A stretch of DNA of 64,000 nucleotides from Saururus chinensis (GCA_035235625.1 CP141146.1:15370501-15434500); one strand, 5' to 3'; shown: positions 32,776-45,639, numbered from the stretch's first letter. Notes: generated by a model from the letters alone, not told the origin. Made by a program: numbers and translations.

Positions 32776-32924
32776 ATCTTCTTTAATTTTTTTAAAAACA
32801 TATAATTTTACTTTATAGTACATCTCTATCTTATTTTAGTATTTTTATTTTAAAATATTATTTTATATTAATTAGCTTATGTTATGATCGAGAGCAATTT
32901 AATTGATGGAGTTTAGTTAGTTTT

Positions 32925-33145
32925 TCATATGAAATGGATGGAATATAATTTTGTATATTATAATTAAGTTTCCATATTAATATTTATATTTTAAAAAATA
33001 TTATTTTTTTATTGAATGATAAAACTAAAAATAAATAGGCTTACGATTTTCTTTTTTAATTATCAACCACTTAAATTAAATAAAATAAAGTTATTAATAT
33101 TAAATAAATTTTTTTGTCACATGAAGCTATCAATGTAGGACGGAA
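32925..33145. mobile_element. Stowaway-family MITE (decayed)
   Basis: Contains the family order TTATTGAATGATAAAAC, CAACCACTTAAATTAAATA, AAAGTTATTAATATTAAAT, and ends CAATGTAGGACGGAACATA. Confidence 0.5.
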
Positions 33146-33425
33146 CATAAAAATGGACTATGGACTTATTAATTTGTTAACAAATATTTTAAATTTATTA
33201 ATTACTCTCCCTTTCTTTGCCTTGGTATTATGTATATAACGTGATAGGCACATTTTTTTAACACTGTCTGTTGATGAATTGTAACGACTGGTATAAAGAT
33301 TTGTAAGCATATGGAACTCATTAATTAAGTGGATAGAAGTGTACAACCATTTATTTTATTGAGCTCATTAATCATTTATTTTGTTTATAGGCTAACACAA
33401 ATATTATAATTTTTTTATTTAAATA

Positions 33426-33621
33426 CTCCCCCCGTCTTAAATGAATAGTTATATTTGAAAAAAATACTAATTTTTATTAAACGGTAAAACCTAAGACACG
33501 GGAAAATAAACTTATAAATCTTTTTTTAAGTACCCAATCACTTAAATTAAATAGAATAAAGTTATAATATAGAATAATTTTTTTTGTTAAATAGAATTAT
33601 TAATATAAAATAGAAGAAATA
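33426..33621. mobile_element. Stowaway-family MITE
   Basis: Starts CTCCCCCCGTCTTAAATGAA after TA and ends TTAATATAAAATAGAAG. The inside matches the 61790 element in order and wording (TTTATTAAACGGTAAAAC, AAGTACCCAATCACTTAA). Confidence 0.65.
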
Positions 33622-33658
33622 TAATTTAATAGTAATTATTCTTCTCTATTGGTGATAA

Positions 33659-34014
33659 GTACTCTTTGTCCTACATTAATAGCTATATTTTTTTAGATAA
33701 ATTAATTTTAATTTATTTAAAAAACTAAATAAAACTATTTATATAAAACAAAAAAAGTAACTAAATTAAAAAATTAACGTAAATTAAAATTATTTCATTT
33801 GGGTTTTCTAATACAAACGAAAGAGGTACATTTTTAGTCTAAGGTTTAATGTAATAAATATTCCCTCCGTCCCACATTTATTTTTTAAAATAAATTAATT
33901 TTATTTTTAAAAACTAAATATAACTATCTATGTAAAATAAAAAATATTCATAATTAAAAAATATAAATTAAAATTGTATTTTCTAATCCAAACGGAAGAG
34001 GTACATTTTTGGTC
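33659..34014. mobile_element. Two adjacent related MITEs
   Basis: Units at about 33659-33837 and 33861-34014 share a start (TACTCTTTGTCCTACATTAA; TATTCCCTCCGTCCCACATT) and an end (AAACGAAAGAGGTACATTTT; AAACGGAAGAGGTACATTTT). Stowaway-like termini. Confidence 0.55.
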
Positions 34015-35178
34015 TTTTTCATTGCAGCATATTTTTTGTGGGCCATTTGCCTGTCTGCCTTTAAGGGGTATTCGGTTGCGGGGTTGGAACATAGAAATAG
34101 TTAAATAGGGCAATAATATGGTCAAAAGCATCACTTTCAATGACCGACACTGGATACTCCTCGTTGCTGCAATGACAACCGTCATCTTGACCACATTTTT
34201 TAGTACATTCATATCATTTTTTATACTACCAATTAATTAACCATAAAACTCATTAAAGCCGGGGAAGTAGCAAATCCCTAGGTCTTGGCATTGCCAATTT
34301 CCCCCTTTCCCTACTCTTAATCAAATTAAAAGGCTCACGGGCTTAATTAAAGCCATTGATTTGCGGGGTTAACATAATCAAATTGGGCCCTCTCAATGTA
34401 CCAATTTTAAGTTCATAATGACGCTTACTAACCACATGTACGAAGATGATAATTCACCTATGTCTATCGTTACAAATTAATGACGGACATTTAGATGAAG
34501 ATAATGATTTTTTTTATACCACTTTCTATCCAATTAAATTTTATATTAGGTTTGGAGTGGCGATTATAGATGAGAGTGCTGAAGAGGAGAGAAAACGTAA
34601 GATGAAAAGAAGAGACCATCGAAAGGAAGAGGGGGCTACTAAGATTAAGCCCTACATAACATGAACTTTTTTTTATAGAACATGCATAGGATATATCAAC
34701 CAGACTTTACATAACAAGGATAAACACATGCATTATGTGGTCCACCTCAAATCACAAAGTTTATATTTGAATTAAGTTAAGAAACAGTTCACCAATTACA
34801 AGTTGTTTAGCCCACATGAATATCAACCAAATTCAAATTTGATTCAGAGAGCAACAAAAGCTCTTAGATTAATTTGGTGGTTATCCTGCAACCAAAGCAA
34901 CAAGTTTTAAAAAAAATGGCCAAAAGAATGAGAAGGGTGACAAAACATAGATGAGTAGTAGAATGAAAATAAGGAGCCTACCTTTTAATTAGTGCAGAAA
35001 TTAATCTCCGTCTATCAAACATAGCCGAAGAAACATAATCCCAAATGTAAAACAAAAAACACATAGTGAGAGAAAGAGAGAGCGCTTCATATTTAAATAT
35101 ACACGCTAGGTCTTCAATAAAAGCAAAGAACAATTGAATTGTACAAAAACACAAATTGAAGAAATCATAGAAGGATCA
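34015..35178. other. No recognised gene
   Basis: ORFs at 33928-34212 and 34446-34664 lack domains. Mostly AT-rich. Confidence 0.4.
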
Positions 35179-35180
35179 CA

Positions 35181-35258
<78 letters not shown>

Positions 35259-35271
35259 GGGGGGGGGGGGG
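35179..35271. repeat. Compound microsatellite (AT)n(GA)n-poly(G)
   Basis: About 13 AT units, about 25 GA units, then a G run from about 35258. The serine/leucine-rich ORFs read across it are artefacts. Confidence 0.95.
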
Positions 35272-35279
35272 GAGGAACC

Positions 35280-36469
35280 CATGCATAGAGAAACCAACAA
35301 AGAATAATGGAAGAGGAAGAGGCAATATAATGTATCATATCTCCCCATGTGCTTTTCACCAACTTGTCGAGCTTGGAGACCTGGCTGGCTCCATCATCAT
35401 TTATCAAGTGAAAATAAAACTCATTCTTATTGATGGTATTTATGAATTAATTTTTTAAGATTAGATCTTTATAAAGAAAAAAATATGTTTAAAAGTGTTT
35501 CCATCTATAGTTTGAAACTAATTTGGCTAAATTTAGAGAAAAAAAAGAGGTAAAGAAGAAAGGGTAGGAGCCGAAAAGGAATGCAAAGGAGGTGAAGAAG
35601 GGCCCCAGGTGGAGATCACATTTACCTTGACAAGAATAAACATGCATTTTGTGTGTAAATTAAGATTATATAAAAGAAAAAATAGAAATAAAATATGTAT
35701 TGTATAATACATACTTTCATGATCGTAAATTATATGCAAAACTCTATATTAGTGAAACACACTTGTAGTAGGCGATTGCGAGTCAAATCTCATTTGCTAA
35801 GTCATACATTGACGAAGACAATAGTGTTAAACGACTTTGTGTAGTGGAGTATATTATATATATTTAATATCATTTTGGTAGTGTCTTCTTAAGTTTTCCA
35901 AGTAGTGTAAAATATATGTAAATCCAAACATGTAGAATATAGACAAATATATTTAAAAATTGTTATCAAGAAATGTGTTAAATATGTAGCGCCTATAAAA
36001 GAGGTCAAGAAAACATAGTCACGTGATCTCATTTAATAAAGTTTGTTGAGACTTTTTTAACAATATTAAGAATGCACAAATATGAGCTAAAGATTACAAG
36101 ATATAATATCATAAAGTTAAAATCAACATAACCTAAAAAATAAGATTTATATCAAATTACAACTAGTAATAGGAGGACACGTGGTAGGTATATAAAAGAA
36201 TCTAAGTAAATAATTTTAATAAATATTCTGAAATTACATACTAATTTAAATTTATATTAAAAAATATAAAAATATAAATATAAATAAAATAAAAATTAAG
36301 GGTAAAAAGTATGGGTAAAATTATCTAAAAATAAAAATCCTATAGTCACTTATTAATTTACTTTATAAAGTACGTATAATTGGGTTATCAATTTTACACT
36401 AACCCCATAGAAGAAGAAGCTTTGACTAACCCCATTATAGAAAGCATACTAATTTTAAGTTTGGGTTAG
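35280..36469. other. No recognised gene
   Basis: AT-rich; nothing with a domain or clear repeat ends. Confidence 0.4.
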
Positions 36470-36900
36470 ATGGGATTTTAATCACTTGGAAACTACCCAT
36501 CTTCATAGGGACTGACTTCTTCATCAATCTACCACATTTCTTCTCCAAAATTCCAATCTAAATTAAACTTAGTTCATCGCCTCCAACCTCCCAAGTCCAT
36601 CCGTGAACACAATGCGCATGCTGCTCCATACCATAGGCGACATAGTTGTCGCTTCTTCATCCAAGTCTCGACCACCGACCGATTTCCTCCTTTGCTCCCG
36701 GCCTCCATCCTCTAGTTGTAGCCTGCAGTGATGCGCAAGCATCCTCCCTCTCAAGTCCCAACAGCCCACTTTTGCTCTTGCTCTTGCTCTTCTTCCCGGC
36801 CTCCACCCACGGTTCCACCTCTCCCTTTCGACTAATATCCCACAGGCTGCATCCCATTTCCGCCTCTCAGAGCAGGTGGAATTACTTCCCAACCAGTACA
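36470..36900. repeat. Third copy of the dispersed repeat hit by the gypsy element
   Basis: GGGACTGACTTCTTCATC, CTTCTCCAAAATTCCAATC, GTTCATCGCCTCCAACCTC and CGATTTCCTCCTTTGCTCC follow the order seen at 9800-9930 and 13420-13440. The family is unknown. Confidence 0.5.
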
Positions 36901-37139
36901 TCTTTTTCTTAAAAGTGTTTGCTGCGTCACTGCTTCATTAATTGCATGATTGGGTTAATAACTCTTCTATGTCTTCGGCTTACTTTTACTTAACCTTTTG
37001 ATCTCTGTCTCCAAGTTATTTTCATAGAAAAAAATTTGCAACTTTATTATTTTATTTCCTAACTAAAAAGTATATGACAACTTAATATATTTTTTTATAC
37101 ATGAAGGACTAAAGAGTAAGTTGTTTGTCAAATTTTTTA

Positions 37140-37490
37140 CTTATTGGAGTGGGGCCCGTAGCCTACCAAGCCGTCAGGGGGAGGACCAAGGACGAGTTTT
37201 CCTGTTTCCGGTGGGGGCCGTGCATGCGAGCTGCATTGTCTGCTGTTTTGGCCAGACCCGTATGTCGAAGAGCCCGGCTCGCTGTGGACGCCGGCCAGCA
37301 CGGAAGCCCGACAGGCTCTGTTGTCGTCGTCTGTTTGGAAGAGCCAGACGAAGTCTTTCGTGGTCCACCCGACCTTCGTCATCTGTCTGGCCCAGAGATG
37401 AGGCGTGTGGGGGCCGGACGGTCTGCGTCAAGCTGTGGCGACCGGTGACACCAGGGAACCCATCCCAGTTTACACGACACGCAGCCTTGA
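37140..37490. other. GC-rich island, no confirmed gene
   Basis: Overlapping ORFs on both strands (37121-37507 and complements) have no domain. Similar in base composition to 27.3 and 30.7 kb. Confidence 0.3.
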
Positions 37491-37679
37491 CTGCGAATAT
37501 AATTTGAGTATCTTCAATTTGGTGGGTTTGAACTTTGAAGGCGGTGCCTGCTTCGGAGGCTGAGATTTTGACGGCGGTGAAGGCTAATCACTTTGAGTGG
37601 GAGCTGGGTTTTTATATGTTTTGTTTGAAGGAGAATAGGAGATTGCTTGCAGGCTGTTGCAGGGTTGGCATGTAGCACC

Positions 37680-38290
37680 CATATTGAGTCCTCTTTCGTT
37701 GTTTTTGGGGATATGTGTTATGAGGCTTGTAGCACCATACTGTGGTAAGGATAAACATCGCAATCACCATTACACTTATTGTCATTCACATCATATGCAA
37801 TTGAACCTGACTTAGAATGACCTAGTGGGCTAGCCGCCATTGTACACTATAACAACAAAACTATTGCAACTACCATGGTTCACTATCACAATCACTCTCA
37901 CAACGACCTTACAGGTCAAGCCTGACCAGATTTGGCCATGGCCTAGGCTTAGGGTGGTCAGACCTTATATGGCACATGGCAGTTGGCTACCATAGTAGCT
38001 CATTACAACCATTATCGTAACTAACTTGTTGGTCGGGCCTGACCATATTTGGCTACGATTATCTTCGCAACCACCCTCCTCTGTAAGGGCCTGACATGAT
38101 TTGGCTACTGGTTGGCCGCAATTGCACTTACCTAAGAGGCTAGTTAGCTTGGCATGACATGACCCCATAGTAGTTGAGTTAGCTCGGCATGGCCAGGCAG
38201 CGATTGGATTTGTGCTTGACTGGACTTGGCCATGGGTCGAACGACCTATCACTTGAAACATATCACTCTTGTCCCCTCAGGGCCATCGAC
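37680..38290. repeat. Degenerate internal repeats of unknown class
   Basis: Phrases of the type GGTCGGGCCTGACCATATTT, GGCTACGATT and CACAACGACC recur four or five times in changed form. No coding capacity. Confidence 0.35.
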
Positions 38291-39054
38291 CATGTCGGCC
38301 TCATTGATTTAACTCTGAAGCTCCCGCTTACTTTTAATAGCGATTTTTCACCATCTTAGATGGTGGGTCCAAATTTAACGCTCAATGCTTTTGTGAAAAA
38401 ACAGTGGAAGCATGCAAATCACACCCAATCCTTGTCTTTCTTCTACTCGATCAGGGTTGTGTAGATTGCAAGGTGTATCTCAACATCATAAAAACACAAA
38501 GGCTAAGTATTTTTAAGCCTCTTTTTCAAGCTTCCCCACTCTATTACTAACACATCGTTTAGATGAGAAAACTTTATCTTCCGACCCCCACCTCCCAAAA
38601 CTTGTTTTTTTTTAATTTCCACCTCATCTTCATGATTCAGTAGAAAAGCCCTCAGTGTTACATATATTCTTCTCTCACTGCATGATATATTTTGATGGAA
38701 AAATAAAACACTAGAACAATTGTTTCACCTGACTAATACAACAGTAAAAATTCATTCCCCACTTAGTCTAGGGTTCTGAGTGGTCCCTCAGACTTGTCAG
38801 TAACAAATGCATGTAAAGTGGTTCACATCGATAACCAAATAAGAATGGCCTCAGATTAATCCCCAGAAATGTGTAACTTGTAAGTAGATACATGTTACAT
38901 TGTGAGTGAACTGCATAAAGAATGAAGGAATTAACCAACTAGCTAGGTTGTCAAAATTTTCCATTTGTCATCTGTGAAGATGACAGAGTTTACGTGCCAC
39001 CTGCGGCGATGATCAGGAATAGAACAGGAATGCCAGAGCTAAACTAGTTGTTGG
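38291..39054. other. No recognised gene
   Basis: Likely 3' flank of the sulfotransferase-like pseudogene. Nothing else seen. Confidence 0.35.
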
Positions 39055-39216
39055 TTAAAGCTTATTAAAGTCCTCAAACTCAGTTCCTTTTGATGTGCTG
39101 CACACGTCTTTCCAGTAGGTAAATCTGTTCTGGAAAAGGTTTTGTGAATCTTTTTATGTCGAACTTACCAATTACCTCTGAGGAATATTCACAAAATCCT
39201 GAACATCCATCAGCTT

Positions 39217-40412
39217 CTATAATGACCAAAAAGTAAATACATCATTTGTCATAGATAGGAAAAGGCATACAATATATATACCAATTGTGAGAACAGAGGA
39301 AAAAGTGTAAAACATCCTCAGCATATAGAAAACTTAACTAGGATTTCAAATCAAAATGTCACACGATTGTTTGTAAAATTATGCAGACTGTAATTAACAT
39401 CATCATACACCTTATTTCCAAGTTATCTCAGGTTGGTGATGTGGATTCTTTTTTTACAAATTCAACTTTTTCTAAACATAAAAATATGATGATACAGATT
39501 TCCGCCAAGATAAAAGGTCAATCCTTATACACCAGAAGAATTGAAAAACAGATATTCCAACAAACATGTTTTAATTTGATTTTAATAGGTTTCAATAATA
39601 AAATAGCTCACAGGTAAAATCGATGACGTTTAACCAAAATACTATTATATCTTGGGTGTGTTCTACTTGTTTCTAATAGGTTCCACTTGAAAAATTAAAT
39701 GAAAAGATCTGATGGGGAGCCATAATGACCACAGCTGATGCACAGAAATCAGATTTAGCTTTATTTTTCTGAATTTAGAATTTTACTATATTTAGAAGTT
39801 TTACTTTGGAAGTTTTTATTTAGTATCTTAGGACATTAGATTTGATATTATTTTCCTAATTCTACAAGGAGTCTTGTCTGGTTCTTCATTTCCTACTGGG
39901 GACACATTGTAAAGATTTATTTAAAGGCTTAAGTCTTTAACAAAAAATCGACAATAATTTTGAGTTTCTGAGTAAAGAATTTTGTTCTTTTCTAGTCGGT
40001 GGATACCGACCTCACCTTGCTGGTAGACTCTGGTAAACCTCCTCTCCGGTGGACTCCAGCAGAAACCTTGGTGACTTCCAAGGCCCATCCCCTACCCCTT
40101 AATTCCCCATTCCCCTTCTTCATGACGCACCATCCGGCATCAAGTTCTCTATGTGTTTTGTGACTGCCTGCAACTGTCTTGGATAAAGACTTGCACAACC
40201 CTCAAATTGAGCATAGCCTCAACCTCTATGCCACCAGCATAATAACTTATTACACAACAAAAGTAACTAACTACATCTAATAATAATTCTAATCTAGTCA
40301 TTCTCTACCAATTTGTTACTAACCACAAAGAGTATTTATTACAAGAAAAAAAAAACAAATTGAAAAGAAGAGAGGAACAATTACTTCCTCTGTTCATAAG
40401 AAACAACTTTAC
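39217..40412. other. Intron-like DNA with a possible solo LTR
   Basis: Between pseudogene exons 3 and 4. The stretch 39710-40130 has a TATTTAAAGGCTTAAG TATA-like site and a CT-rich tail, suggesting a small LTR, but no ends or target duplication were proved. Confidence 0.25.
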
Positions 40413-40942
40413 CTTATAATTTTGGGCCAGTCTTCGTACGCAGAATTATGTGCTTTGTCCTTTTGAAGTACTTTAAAGCATTCTAGCCATTTTCCCAGTA
40501 TGTTGCAGATCTGAAAGCTTCCATGTTCTTCCATGAAATCAGTGATAGACAAGTTATGCATTCAACAAATCCTGAAAATTCAAAGCAGTAATTGACGTAT
40601 CATTAAATGATCCTATTATGGAGGCGTGATACTTCAAACCTACGGTGACCGGATGAAGGTAATAATCAGAAATTGGTATTCTATTAACATTTCCAATAAT
40701 TAACTTACACATGTACACAAATTCAAATACACAAATATATAGTTATTGCCATGAAAGACATATATACAGAGACATTATATGCTTACATATAATACAGCAC
40801 TCTAAGAGATATAAAGATGGCTATAATTTTAAGAGCTTAGCATCTCGGTACAAGAATTTGCCAAAATAGAGATCATTCTCGGCAAAAAAAAATTTCTGAA
40901 GAGAAAAATGGCTGTAACACCATGACAGTTAAATATAGTCTA

Positions 40943-41019
40943 CTGCCCCCTCCGTTGCTCCCCCTTTCCCAATTTATTAGTCTACATTAAAAAACTAAAA
41001 TTAATTGGGATGGAGGGAG
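40943..41019. mobile_element. Short Stowaway-like MITE (77 bp)
   Basis: TA-flanked; starts CTGCCCCCTCCGTTGC and ends GGGATGGAGGGAG, near inverted repeats. It lies in an intron of the pseudogene. Confidence 0.6.
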
Positions 41020-41579
41020 TATTTCATTGTGATATTTGAGAACGCCTTGCATGGTTAGGCAGAAATGTTTGTTCACCCAACCCATCAAAACAGTAGGAGT
41101 TAGAAGAACGATGACTAAAAATAAGTGCACATAGTGCTGGTTCCAGCTCTAATACATTGAGAAAAGTTTAACACAAAGAAATAAGACAATCCATACAAAA
41201 CCCAGGAAAATTAGATATATGCTAGCACTTTTTACAAAGAATTTATAGGTCTGATGTGCTCATATTAGGATTACGGAGATGGCCTTAAAGGTTTTCTATA
41301 TTTAAATTAGCCTTGTTTCAAAATACATAAAGATCACTAAAACCAGATATTAGAAAACGCAAGAATGCTTAACATGGGCCAAACATTATCAACACTTTCT
41401 ATTTTATTGATATTTTAGAAAGGGAAAAAACGTCGTTAAGCATCCATTTGAGGCCTACTGAAGCAGGCCTTCATTTTTGGAAGCTACTTGACCAATACTT
41501 TATCTAGTACTGAAATATATGTTGTCTTTCTTTCTTTCAGGGAAAAAAATTCTCCATTAGAGGTGACATCAATATAACT

Positions 41580-41873
41580 CATAATCATAATCAAGTAGTA
41601 CATTTTCCCTAATAATTTGGGGTTGTGACATAGATTTTACACCTCCATTCTAGTCTATTTTATGCCAACACTTATATAAGAGATAGTATAGTCATGCCCT
41701 TCCTTATTAATTTTATCTAAGTACTCTTAGGTCTTCCTCTCCCTCTTTTGATATCATTTACGTAAAACCCTTTCATCCTTCTTACCAGGGCATACATTGG
41801 TCTTCTTTGTACATATTCGTACCAATGCAACCTACATTCTCTAAGCTTCTCCCTTAAAGATGTTACCTCTAAA
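41580..41873 (-). mobile_element. 5'-truncated RTE-type LINE inserted in an exon
   Basis: The minus-strand frame reads SLREKLRECRLHWYEYVQRR then VRRM and KRGRGRPKST, the C-terminal end of RTE-clade reverse transcriptase ORFs. The tail is GATTATGATTATGAG, like the short trinucleotide tails of RTE elements. The target sequence GTGACAT-Y-AATATAACT stands on both sides (41563-41579 and 41874-41890, one mismatch). The open frame of the sulfotransferase-like exon continues from one side to the other. Confidence 0.8.
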
Positions 41874-42283
41874 GTGACATTAATATAACTGTTTATGAAA
41901 ATTTCAAACCATCCACTTCCAGACCTATCCATTGACAAAATGGCAAAATACTGAACAAGATGACATATGCGCTCCTCCCTGTTAAAGTTTCAAAAAGAAT
42001 ATCAACAGTTAAATGAAAATTAATAATTATTAAATGAGCAGGAAAGTATGTCAGCATACGTTTTAACAAGTAGACATGTATAGATTGCCTGGGATGAATA
42101 CCAAAATCTTGGCACTCCTGATCTTCAATCCCATTTATATGAATCATCATTTTCGGATTTGTACACGTGGTAATCTGCCTTAGACAAGAAAACATATATA
42201 AACACCAAATATTATGGCATATGCAAGAGCAGTCATCCTCAGAAGTACTGGCAATGTCATAGCATTTTCGGGACTAATGCACC

Positions 42284-42732
42284 CTGCAGGTAAAGTAATT
42301 TATCTATCACTAAAATTTTGTCAGTTATTAATCAAGAAAGATAAGATTCAAAAAACACAATAATCTAGACAATGTTGCCCCAGTGTTGATCAACCTTCTA
42401 TGGAACCACGTTTCAACAAAGAACTAGAACAATTACCATACTCCTAGAACTAACTTAAGCACCAATAAGAAATCCAATTCTCCATTCCCCGTTATAAAGG
42501 TGATAACTATTGGACCATTGGTTGAATAATCAGAAAACCATATATCAATATTAACTTTGCAGTTAGTTTCATTGTAACAAAAATCATACCCAAAAAGAAT
42601 ACAACACAAGAATATTATATCTAAAGAAGGATAAAATGGAAAGGTTATACTAATTTAAAACAGAAAGAAATTCTATACATCATAAAAAACTTATAAAAAT
42701 ATAAATTTAACTGTCAGGGTATCACATTTCAC
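42284..42732. other. Upstream intron or flank of the pseudogene; nothing recognised
   Basis: AT-rich. A possible first exon with ATGAGCTCATCTCC and a CTCG/GTAAGT donor exists near 43433-43446 on the minus strand, but it is not supported by family similarity. Confidence 0.25.
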
Positions 42733-42759
42733 ACACACACATATCTATATCTATATCTA

Positions 42760-42854
<95 letters not shown>
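42733..42854. repeat. Compound microsatellite (CA)n(TATC)n(TA)n
   Basis: Short CA run, TATATC and TATC units, then about 25 TA units. Confidence 0.95.
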
Positions 42855-42856
<2 letters not shown>

Positions 42857-43869
42857 TAATTGTTACATATTATCACCTATGTATAAACCACATTTTCAAA
42901 CACTATTTATTCACAAAAATGGCACCACCATTCGCAAAATTCAATCATATCTTAGAATCATTCATAGCAAACACAAGCAAATATAAAATTACCAAAAACA
43001 CATAAATTTCAGAAATCATGTGCTACTGACCCCCCACAGTAATATCCGTCCCCTCTCAAAAATCAATTTAAAGGATCAAAGAAAACTTGCAGTCCTTGGT
43101 AATGAAAATAGGCAAAACACTAATGTAACATCCATCAATGATATGAGATAATGAACAATATAGAAATGTGAAGTCCACGGCAGAGATAATCAACGATAGT
43201 TAAACCCGCTCAGCTACCATAATCTTCACCTCTATTTCATTTTCTCCAACTTTTGTCTTGCATGAGAGACGCGTAAACAAACTTCAAATCATGCACAAAA
43301 ACAACTATGCAAAAATAGAGTTTCTAAAAATACACTTATGGATCATTCAACGTAAATAAGAAGCAATGAGAAGGTTTAAAAAAAAAACTCGAATTCTGTA
43401 TCAGCAATGGGGACCACTTACCGAGGGAAAATGGAGATGAGCTCATTGGTCCCTGTAGCTCTGGTGCTCTAGGCTCCAACCACCATGGGAAATGGAGAAA
43501 GGAAAATGGAGATGGGCTTTCCCCTAAGCCGCACTGGCATTTTACAGTATCGGACCAGTTCATTTGTGCAGGCTAATTTGTACTTCACCCTATCGGATGG
43601 TGGAAACAACCGGGACGCCTCGGATCAAAGATGAGCAGATCAAACAAAGATCCGATTGGAGGGATATGGACATTTGGGTCACTGTTCAAGTAAATGATAG
43701 CAAGTTTAGTAACAATAGAACTTTTAATTTCTCCCTAGTTTACTTATTACCTTTAATTTCTATTTTACCTATTTTTTTTTTTTAAATTTTCATGTGCTTC
43801 AACACAAATTTGAAGTGCTACGTAGTTAAAATGTAAAACTAACTAGTTAGAATCTTTTAGAGCTACCCC

Positions 43870-44130
43870 AAGACTAGGGCTGTTAACAAGTTGATCCTCA
43901 TCGTCAAGCATAGCAGCCAACTTGCCTGGCTCGAATTGGGCTCAATTTGTATCAGGCTCATCTTGGTTTGTCTCGGATCAGGCTCAATTCAAATAAATCT
44001 AAGCTCAAGCTCAACTCGACATCAAATATAAGCTTGTTCGACTCGACTTGGCTTAAAGTAAGCTTGAACTTAACTCATACTAGGCTTGAGCTTGATTTGA
44101 ACTTGAATGTAATCATGAAAAACATGTATA
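43870..44130. mobile_element. Possible hAT-like MITE start
   Basis: CTAGGGCTGTTAACAAG followed by repeated GAGCTCAAGCTC/AAGCTTG words is typical of a common hAT-like MITE class. The right end was not located; AT-rich DNA continues to 44640. Confidence 0.35.
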
Positions 44131-44643
44131 TATAAAAAATAATATATATAATAATTAATTTAAATATATATTATAACATATAGATAAAACATAAATACAT
44201 GCATTTATAGCATTTATAACATATATATACACATGTATCATGTTTTTATAATATATGATATACATCTTAATTAAATTTTAATGGATGTATAATTTCTTTG
44301 TACTGACATATTTCATGTAGGATATATGTTTTCAAAAGTAAAAAATGTGGAGATACTAATATATATACACGCATACACTATATGTGTGATGTGTATTGAA
44401 ATTCAAATATATTATTGAACCACTAAATAAATTATATAAACATATCTAAATAGGAAAAAGGCAGCAAGAGTGGATGCAGCTTTAGCTAGACATTCTCATC
44501 TAAATATATTAATTTTAATGTAATACCACACTAAAATATCTAAGAACTCTTCCAAAATTTGAAATAATAACTAGAGAGATGACCAAATGTCCTAAATCTC
44601 AACCCAAAAACAAGATTTGTAAAAAAAAATAGACAATTAATTT

Positions 44644-45390
44644 TGTAAGAACATATAAGGCTTATGTAACGTAATTAGCTGATTTCGATGATCAAAACAA
44701 TGTCGAAATTTCATGTACGTTTTAGCCTTAAGAGTCTAGCTAGATGATGTTGTCATCAAGTTAGATTTAGAACTTAAGGACTTGAAAAATAAGAGCAAAT
44801 GTGTTTTGAAAGTTCAAGGTTGAAGACTATATTGAGTGCTAAAGTTAAAAGGTATAATTTAACACTCATACACAATTTACTTAGTTTCGATTATGAACAA
44901 TTATTTGAATTAATTTTGAAAGTTTTGGGAAAAATAAGAAAAAGTTGGGAAATATGTTTTTCATCAATCGATCGTTGAATTTTACGCTATGAGATCGATT
45001 GGTCGACACTTGAAAAAGTCTGTGTAATATTTGGCCAATAGTTTCCCAATCGATCGCTACCTGGGATAGATCGATCACCTAATGAATTTTATCTTAACAG
45101 AAACAATGATCGATTGCATCTATCGAAGTTACCTAGTTTAAACATTCTAAGAAAGAGATCATTTATAATTGGAGTCTATGACCTAAGCTGACTTAATGAC
45201 CTACATAAGGGCTAGGTAAACACAAAATTGAAACGATTAAAACTTAGAATTTAAGAGAAAAAAGGGAGAAGTCCTTTTGTTTTAGTTTTCCATCAAAATC
45301 ATCATTGTGCTTGAGTGATTAGTTTTAATGGTGATTGATTTGTGAGAGAGATACAACAAATAATAATTTTCACACACAAATATGAGGAGA
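44644..45390 (+). repeat. Sirevirus-type LTR piece C
   Basis: Starts TGTAAGAACATATAAGG and aligns with the LTR at 6089 over about 450 bp. It carries several CGATCG and GATCGATT palindromes. No purine tract precedes it. Its end is hidden by the Mutator-like element near 45.4 kb. Confidence 0.6.
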
Positions 45391-45639
45391 TTGTCAGCCA
45401 ATTCTTCAATGGGAGAGTGAAGAGACTTAAAAGCTAAATCAGCCAGTGGTTGCCCAAGCATCAACCCCTCCTCCGAGAACCGAAGGATTGCCTTCGGTTC
45501 GTTCAAAGGCAAGAGCTTCAAAATCAAGAGAAACTCGCCAACCATCTGCCCCCGAAGATCAACTAGTACAAGTCCCTTAGCCGGTGGAAGAGGGATTCAT
45601 TTTGAGTAAGTATGATAGTTTAATATATTGTGTTTCGTT

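Larger units (their letters stand above)
39055..42283 (-). pseudogene. Plant sulfotransferase-like (NodH-like P-loop) gene, broken
   Basis: Four exon-like pieces on the minus strand read in the order of the plant family of membrane-anchored P-loop/NodH-like sulfotransferases. (1) 42060-42283: LPVLLRMTALAYAIIFGVYI, a membrane segment, then (after a one-base loss) CLRQITT and a cysteine-containing stretch; donor AAAC/GTATGC. (2) about 41435-41978: REERICHLVQYFAILSMDRS, then GSGWFEIFINSYINVT, the PAPS-binding loop; after the LINE insertion NGEFFSLKER, ASKNE and VGLKWMLN. (3) 40413-40510: WLECFKVLQKDKAHNSAYED. (4) 39055-39216: KLMDVQDFVNIPQR, later WKDVCSTSKGTEFEDF and a stop. The family would sulfate a substrate in the secretory pathway. 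A LINE lies in exon 2, in-frame stops at 39172 and 39154 and several frameshifts are present, and the middle exons were not found. The first exon is not identified. Confidence 0.7.

Noticed and set aside
35106..35407. Ser/Leu repeat ORFs
   Set aside because: Translations of the (AT)n(GA)n microsatellite.
42180..42290. Plus-strand exon reading SSHPQKYWQCHSIFG with a CAG/GTAAAG donor
   Set aside because: The opposite strand carries the membrane segment of the sulfotransferase-like family and agrees with neighbouring pieces, so the plus-strand reading is likely chance.
43336..43563. Minus-strand ORF with MNWSDTVKCQCG
   Set aside because: No domain; it could include an upstream exon of the sulfotransferase-like pseudogene but nothing supports it.
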